64,000 nucleotides of DNA from Lachnospiraceae bacterium (lineage in GTDB: Bacteria > Bacillota > Clostridia > Lachnospirales > Lachnospiraceae). The stretch is taken from the NCBI GenBank assembly GCA_015057005.1, contig SVFF01000005.1, forward strand, positions 115,355-179,354, read 5' to 3'. The translations under genes and the position numbers were made by a program. Below the pieces are notes generated by a model that saw only the letters and a program-made list of their open reading frames with translations, was not told where the DNA came from and did no database searches. Of this stretch, positions 60,329 to 64,000 are shown piece by piece (position 1 is the stretch's first letter; every line of letters starts with the position of its first letter).

Positions 60329-61381
60329 ATGAAAGGCACAATTAAAAAATGGTTAAATGAGATCTTTATTGACGGCCTGAGCGGTATGGCCCTGGGACTG
60401 TTCTCCACGTTGATCATCGGTACCATCATTGCGCAGATCGGTTCCCTGATCGGCGGCAGTGTGGGGAACTATCTGGTGGTAATCAGTAATGTGGCAAAGA
60501 CGCTGACAGGTGCAGGTATCGGTGTGGGTGTAGCCTGCAAATTTAAAGAAGGTCCTCTGGTGACAGTATCAGCAGCTGTGGCCGGTATGATCGGTGCATT
60601 TCCTTCTGTGGCTGAAATGGAAAGTTATGCATTGGGCAAGCCGGGTGAACCGCTGGGAGCCTTTATTGCGGCCATTGTGGCCATTAAAATAGGACATCTG
60701 GTAGCCGGTAAGACCAAGGTAGACATTATTGTGACTCCTTTTGCGGCGATTTTGTCAGGAGCTGTAGTAGGCTTTGTGGCAGGACCTCCCATTACCGCTT
60801 TTATGAGCTGGCTGGGAGCGTTAGTTAATGTCAATGTAGAACAACATCCTGTGATCGGCGGAATCGTGGTGTCTGTATTGATGGGTATGATACTGACGGC
60901 ACCCATCAGTTCGGCGGCTGTAGGCGTATCTATGAGTATCAGCGGTCTGGCGGCGGGTGCTGCTACCATTGGCTGCTGCTGTAACATGGTAGGATTTGCC
61001 GTAGCCAGCTATCGCGAAAATAAATTCGGAGGTCTGGTGGCTCAGGGGCTGGGCACTTCCATGCTCCAGGTTCCCAATATTGTCAGAAAGCCTGTTATCT
61101 GGCTGCCTGCTATTATTTCCAGTGCAGTCCTGGGGCCTATTGCGTCGGCTGTTCTGGGAATGACCAGTACACCTGTGGGCTCAGGTATGGGGTCTGCGGG
61201 ATTGGTTGGCCAGTTTGCTGCGTATGCGTCCATGACAGAGGGCGGTATGGGCAGTGCCATGGCACTTTTGTTGATTTTGGTAATGCATTTTCTGCTGCCT
61301 GCAGCAGTTACATTGGCAGTATCCGAGCTGATGAGAAAGAAAGGCTGGATTGCTGAAGGGGATATGAAGCTGAAAATGTAG
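60329..61381 (+). CDS. PTS EIIC-like membrane protein (PTS_EIIC_2 type)
   Basis: 350 aa with about nine or ten hydrophobic segments rich in Gly and Ala. Motifs such as GAGIGVGVACKFKEGPLVT, GPPITAFMSWLG and the C-terminal ASMTEGGMGSAMAL fit the EIIC_2 family of uncharacterised PTS permeases. No EIIA, EIIB or phosphotransfer site is seen in this protein or near it, so it is an orphan. Whether it transports a sugar is unknown. A GAAAGGCGG ribosome site precedes it. Confidence 0.82.
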   Translation: MKGTIKKWLNEIFIDGLSGMALGLFSTLIIGTIIAQIGSLIGGSVGNYLVVISNVAKTLTGAGIGVGVACKFKEGPLVTVSAAVAGMIGAFPSVAEMESYALGKPGEPLGAFIAAIVAIKIGHLVAGKTKVDIIVTPFAAILSGAVVGFVAGPPITAFMSWLGALVNVNVEQHPVIGGIVVSVLMGMILTAPISSAAVGVSMSISGLAAGAATIGCCCNMVGFAVASYRENKFGGLVAQGLGTSMLQVPNIVRKPVIWLPAIISSAVLGPIASAVLGMTSTPVGSGMGSAGLVGQFAAYASMTEGGMGSAMALLLILVMHFLLPAAVTLAVSELMRKKGWIAEGDMKLKM

Positions 61382-61406
61382 CTGAAAATGTAATCTGAAA
61401 AAAACA

Positions 61407-61435
61407 TTGATGGAAAAGATTACCTGTGGTAAAAT
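61407..61435 (+). promoter_or_regulatory. Promoter of the M23-like/bactofilin operon
   Basis: TTGATG and TAAAAT with a 17-base spacer, 26 bases before the start codon. Confidence 0.65.
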
Positions 61436-61461
61436 GAAATAGCTTACCGGAGGTAATTTTT

Positions 61462-62196
61462 ATGTTAAGAATTAAGCACAAACACAATGCAGATCATGTA
61501 GTTATCGTTTCAACAGATGCGGCAGATCCTAATGTGAAGCAGTTTCGTATCAAACCCTGGGTACTTAAGGCGATCATTATTCTGTTATGTGTGGTCATCG
61601 GAGCCATGATCGGGTATCTGGTTTATGAGGAACAGTTCTGGAATGCTATGAGTACCAGAAACAAGGAGCTCCAGGAGGAAATCGTGCGTCTGGAGGGTGA
61701 ACTGCTGGCTCTGGAGGAGGAAAAGGACAAGGTTGAGGATCATGTGGAAGAATTAAATGAGCAGATCGCGATTCTCAGTCAGACAGTCAACGAAAAGGTT
61801 GCAGTTGAAGAGGAACTGCGAGCCCAGTTGGAGGGACAGAGCATTCCTACAGAATTTCCACTTACCGGTTCTGCGGCTATGGCAATGGGGGTGAGCGAGC
61901 AGCCCCTTTGTATTTTTACGGCCTCAGTAGGTTCTACGGTTGTGGCGACAGCAGGCGGCTGCGTTACGGTTGTGAATGATGATGAAGATTATGGACACAG
62001 CGTCTGGGTGGATCATGGAAACGGTTATGTGACCATATACCGCAACAAGGGTGATGTGATTGTCAAGACAGGAGATTCCGTAGTGTGCGGAACTTCCCTT
62101 TTCCTGATCGGAGAGAACAATACAGAATTGGGATATCAGATGCAGAAAGACGGCGAATATATTGATCCTATGGATATGTTAGCGATAAATGGCTAA
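61462..62196 (+). CDS. Membrane-anchored M23-like protein, catalytically degenerate
   Basis: 244 aa. One membrane segment (about 34-56), a coiled coil (about 62-118), then a LytM/M23-like beta domain (about 145-235). The zinc ligands of M23 peptidases, the first His and the final HxH, are absent: the C-terminal strand reads ELGYQMQKD where LHFE is expected. So it is probably a scaffold rather than an endopeptidase, like SpoIIQ. A bactofilin gene follows 17 bp later, a known pairing that ties the wall to a cytoskeletal polymer. Confidence 0.82.
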   Translation: MLRIKHKHNADHVVIVSTDAADPNVKQFRIKPWVLKAIIILLCVVIGAMIGYLVYEEQFWNAMSTRNKELQEEIVRLEGELLALEEEKDKVEDHVEELNEQIAILSQTVNEKVAVEEELRAQLEGQSIPTEFPLTGSAAMAMGVSEQPLCIFTASVGSTVVATAGGCVTVVNDDEDYGHSVWVDHGNGYVTIYRNKGDVIVKTGDSVVCGTSLFLIGENNTELGYQMQKDGEYIDPMDMLAING

Positions 62197-62213
62197 GGGA
62201 AAGGTACAAAAGC

Positions 62214-62723
62214 ATGCTGAAAGGAAAAAAGACCAAGAAAGTTCAGATTACCACTTTGCTGGGCAGAGGTACGGAATTAAAAGGCGATCTGACCGTGGAG
62301 GGGTCTGCCAGAATAGATGGCCGGATTGATGGTGATGTGACTGTGAGCGGGTATCTGATCATTGGAACCGGTGCTATTGTTGTGGGAGATGTAAGGGCGC
62401 AGTCTGTTTTGATCGGAGGAGAAGTACAGGGTAATATCATAGCACCTGATAAGGCGGAGATTGCTTCTACAGCGAAAGTGCTGGGAAATATCGCTACCGG
62501 TGAGATCGTGATTGACGAACATGCCACCTTCCAGGGGAAATGCGACATGAATCAGGCGGTTCCCTATGAAAAAGAGAAAGAAAACTTTGAGAAGTCGATA
62601 CGTGTAGGTAAAAAGAGTGCCAAGGCAGCGATTGCTGAAGCGCTGAAAGAGATGAAGTTGGAAGAGGCAAGACTGGAAGAGGAAGCCGTGAAAGAAGATG
62701 AGCAAGAGGCAGGTCAAATTTGA
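62214..62723 (+). CDS. Bactofilin (polymer-forming cytoskeletal protein)
   Basis: 169 aa. A central right-handed beta-helix (about 15-110) with repeats such as GTELKGDLTVEGSARIDGRI, GDVTVSGYLIIGTGAIV and GEIVIDEHATFQG. Bactofilins polymerise without nucleotide and localise wall enzymes. The C-terminal tail is acidic and Glu/Lys-rich. It is in operon with the M23-like protein. Its stop lies inside a terminator palindrome. Confidence 0.92.
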   Translation: MLKGKKTKKVQITTLLGRGTELKGDLTVEGSARIDGRIDGDVTVSGYLIIGTGAIVVGDVRAQSVLIGGEVQGNIIAPDKAEIASTAKVLGNIATGEIVIDEHATFQGKCDMNQAVPYEKEKENFEKSIRVGKKSAKAAIAEALKEMKLEEARLEEEAVKEDEQEAGQI

Positions 62724-62736
62724 CCTGCCTCTTTTC
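62706..62736. terminator. Perfect palindromic terminator
   Basis: GAGGCAGGTCAAA / TTTGACCTGCCTC, 26 bases with no mismatch, then TTTTCA. It ends the bactofilin operon and the convergent yerC gene. Confidence 0.9.
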
Positions 62737-62737
62737 A

Positions 62738-63028
62738 CTACTTTTTGTTGATCCTTTGGAAAACCATTTCATAACCATCATTGCCGTAATTCAGGGAACG
62801 ATTTACTCTGCTGATTGTGGCGGTGGAGGCACCGGTCTTTTCTGCAATCTCAAGATAGGTCTTGCGATCCTTGAGCATGGATGCTACCTCAAAGCGCTGG
62901 GATAATGATAACAATTCATTAACAGTGCAGATATCTTCGAAGAAAATATAACATTCTTCGCGATTTTGGAGACTCAGAATAGCGTCAAACAGATAGTCAA
63001 CAGCTTCCGTTTTGATTTTTTTGTTCAT
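62738..63028 (-). CDS. YerC/YecD family TrpR-like regulator
   Basis: 96 aa, helical. The TrpR-type HTH reads EIAEKTGASTATISRVNRSL (about 55-76), and the N-terminal DYLFDAILSLQNREECYIFFEDICTV-type helix is the YerC hallmark. YerC of B. subtilis is uncharacterised in detail; a DNA-binding repressor role is inferred from the fold. A palindrome lies in the leader and may be its operator. Confidence 0.93.
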   Translation of the reverse strand: MNKKIKTEAVDYLFDAILSLQNREECYIFFEDICTVNELLSLSQRFEVASMLKDRKTYLEIAEKTGASTATISRVNRSLNYGNDGYEMVFQRINKK

Positions 63029-63054
63029 AAGGAATACCTCTCTGTCACTTTTAT

Positions 63055-63072
63055 ACTGTAAAATTTCACAGT
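63055..63072. promoter_or_regulatory. Possible operator of yerC
   Basis: ACTGT-AAAATTTC-ACAGT, an 18-base near-palindrome 27 bases upstream of the yerC start. The nearby AGTTTAACTT occurs twice (about 63070 and 63112). Confidence 0.45.
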
Positions 63073-63121
63073 TTAACTTTTAACCATATTACCATATTAA
63101 AGTTATAAAGTAAAGTTTAAC

Positions 63122-63150
63122 TTGCGACAAATCACTAAATTTTGTATAAT
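63122..63150 (+). promoter_or_regulatory. Promoter of the DUF1836 gene
   Basis: TTGCGA and TATAAT with a 17-base spacer, 86 bases before the start codon. Confidence 0.65.
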
Positions 63151-63235
63151 GGTTGATATGTAGTATTGAATACTATATAATAAAAGAAATACACGTGAAC
63201 AGTGCCCGGTGTTATCCGGAAGGGAGAAATGTCGT

Positions 63236-63826
63236 ATGACGATTAATACGGAAGATTTATTAAACAGTATAATGGAGAGTCTTGACCGTGTGGAATATAT
63301 CAAAGCGGAGGACATTCCCAATATTGATCTGTATATGGATCAGGTCACCACTTTTATGGACAGTAAGTTACAGGCAAGCCTGCGACACCCCAATGAGGAT
63401 AAAATCCTGACCAAGACCATGATCAACAATTATGCCAAGAATGATCTGCTGCCGCCTCCGATAAAGAAGAAGTATTCCAAGGAACATGTTCTTCTTCTCA
63501 TCTTTATTTATTATTACAAGGGATTTTTGTCCATCAGTGACATCCAGACCCTGCTGAAGCCTATTACCGAAATGTATTTTCAGAATGGACAGGATTTCAA
63601 TCTGGAGAGCATCTATAAGGAAGTATTCAGCATGGAAAAGGAGCAGATCGAGTATTTAAAGGCTGATGTAATGCAGAAATACCAGAGAGCTGAGCAGACT
63701 TTTGAAGGTGTGCCTCAGGAAGACAGGGAGTTTTTGCAGAAGTTTTCCTTTATCTGTCTGCTGAGCGTAGATGTGTATATCAAGAAAATGATCATTGAAA
63801 AGTTGATTGATGATCTGAAGAAATGA
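63236..63826 (+). CDS. DUF1836 domain protein
   Basis: 196 aa from ATG 63236 (AAGGGAG upstream; a GTG at 63209 is longer but less likely). Motifs of the family: LTKTMINNYAKNDLLPPPIKK near 70-90 and KYSKEHVLLLIFIYYYKGFLS. The region looks like a MerR-type HTH with a helical C-terminal part. Function is not known; DNA binding is only suspected. Confidence 0.88.
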   Translation: MTINTEDLLNSIMESLDRVEYIKAEDIPNIDLYMDQVTTFMDSKLQASLRHPNEDKILTKTMINNYAKNDLLPPPIKKKYSKEHVLLLIFIYYYKGFLSISDIQTLLKPITEMYFQNGQDFNLESIYKEVFSMEKEQIEYLKADVMQKYQRAEQTFEGVPQEDREFLQKFSFICLLSVDVYIKKMIIEKLIDDLKK

Positions 63827-63932
63827 CAAGATATTTAAGCAGAATTATAAAAGCTCCGGCATCGGCAATGTAAGTCTGATATGTACCCAGAATCCTGGAC
63901 ACATTGATTTTATGAATTAAGCACAACAAGCC

Positions 63933-63977
63933 ATGGATGTTTCCCTGTATTTTACAGGGGGCATCCATTTTGTTTTT
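63933..63977 (+). terminator. Terminator near the right edge
   Basis: ATGGATG / CATCCAT and TCCCTGT / ACAGGG arms over a short loop, then TTTTGTTTTT. It lies about 105 bases after the DUF1836 stop; nothing else is recognised between. Confidence 0.8.
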
Positions 63978-64000
63978 GCCTGAATTCTTTTATTGTTATA

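Noticed and set aside
1..64000. rRNA, tRNA and CRISPR arrays
   Set aside because: Reading both strands I saw no regularly spaced direct repeats and no cloverleaf-like or rRNA-like stretches; a tRNAscan-SE run would settle small cases.

Overview
The window looks like the chromosome of an anaerobic, endospore-forming gut Firmicute, most probably a Lachnospiraceae (Clostridia). This is an inference from content, not from a marker gene. The supports are spoIVB, the gene order xseA-xseB-ispA-dxs-tlyA-nadK-argR-recN, a SCIFF peptide with its radical SAM maturase, a YerC/TrpR-like regulator, DUF1836 and several cytoplasmic-type glycoside hydrolases. I found no rRNA, tRNA or CRISPR array.

Layout. 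(1) 1-6745: a compact, nearly overlapping operon with a thioester reductase (its reading frame is open at the left edge), a 7TM sensor histidine kinase, an HD-GYP response regulator, an acyl-AMP ligase, an acyl carrier protein and an Sfp-type phosphopantetheinyl transferase. Together the enzymes are the parts of a carboxylic acid reductase split over separate polypeptides, joined to a sensor and c-di-GMP output pair. This is the best candidate here for an undescribed system. (2) 6.9-20.5 kb: housekeeping genes (deoB, prfC, gls24-like, nusB, exonuclease VII, isoprenoid and NAD genes, argR, recN, a carrier). (3) 20.6-26.9 kb: spoIVB, then a disturbed region with a small XRE regulator, a chimeric spoIVB/deacetylase remnant, a Crp/Fnr regulator, a ferredoxin-like protein and a half transporter, ending at an alpha-galactosidase. 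(4) 27-31 kb: a GntR-controlled ABC transporter, a 510-bp imperfect palindrome, and a DUF368/CDP-alcohol phosphatidyltransferase operon. (5) 31-40 kb: SCIFF and its maturase, a decarboxylase, a cysteine desulfidase-like protein, xpt, an FMN enzyme, a hydrolase and an M42 peptidase. (6) 40-50 kb: a glycan-degrading locus (GH38, GH127, GH110-like, PHP) with two AraC regulators. (7) 50-64 kb: typA, an OB-fold protein, a CobO-like ATPase, a lysine riboswitch with dapA and dapB, fbp, a broken VanX-type dipeptidase, a low-complexity lipoprotein, a eukaryote-type hisA, cspA, an orphan EIIC protein, an inactive M23-like protein with a bactofilin, yerC and DUF1836.

Regulation is readable in several places. 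There are clear sigma-A type promoters, a palindromic operator over the GntR promoter, another over the DUF368 promoter, an L-box riboswitch with its terminator before dapA, and many intrinsic terminators. Long imperfect palindromes at 9.8, 17.6 and 29 kb, plus a smaller palindromic repeat at 31.4 and 59.8 kb, suggest families of dispersed non-coding elements.
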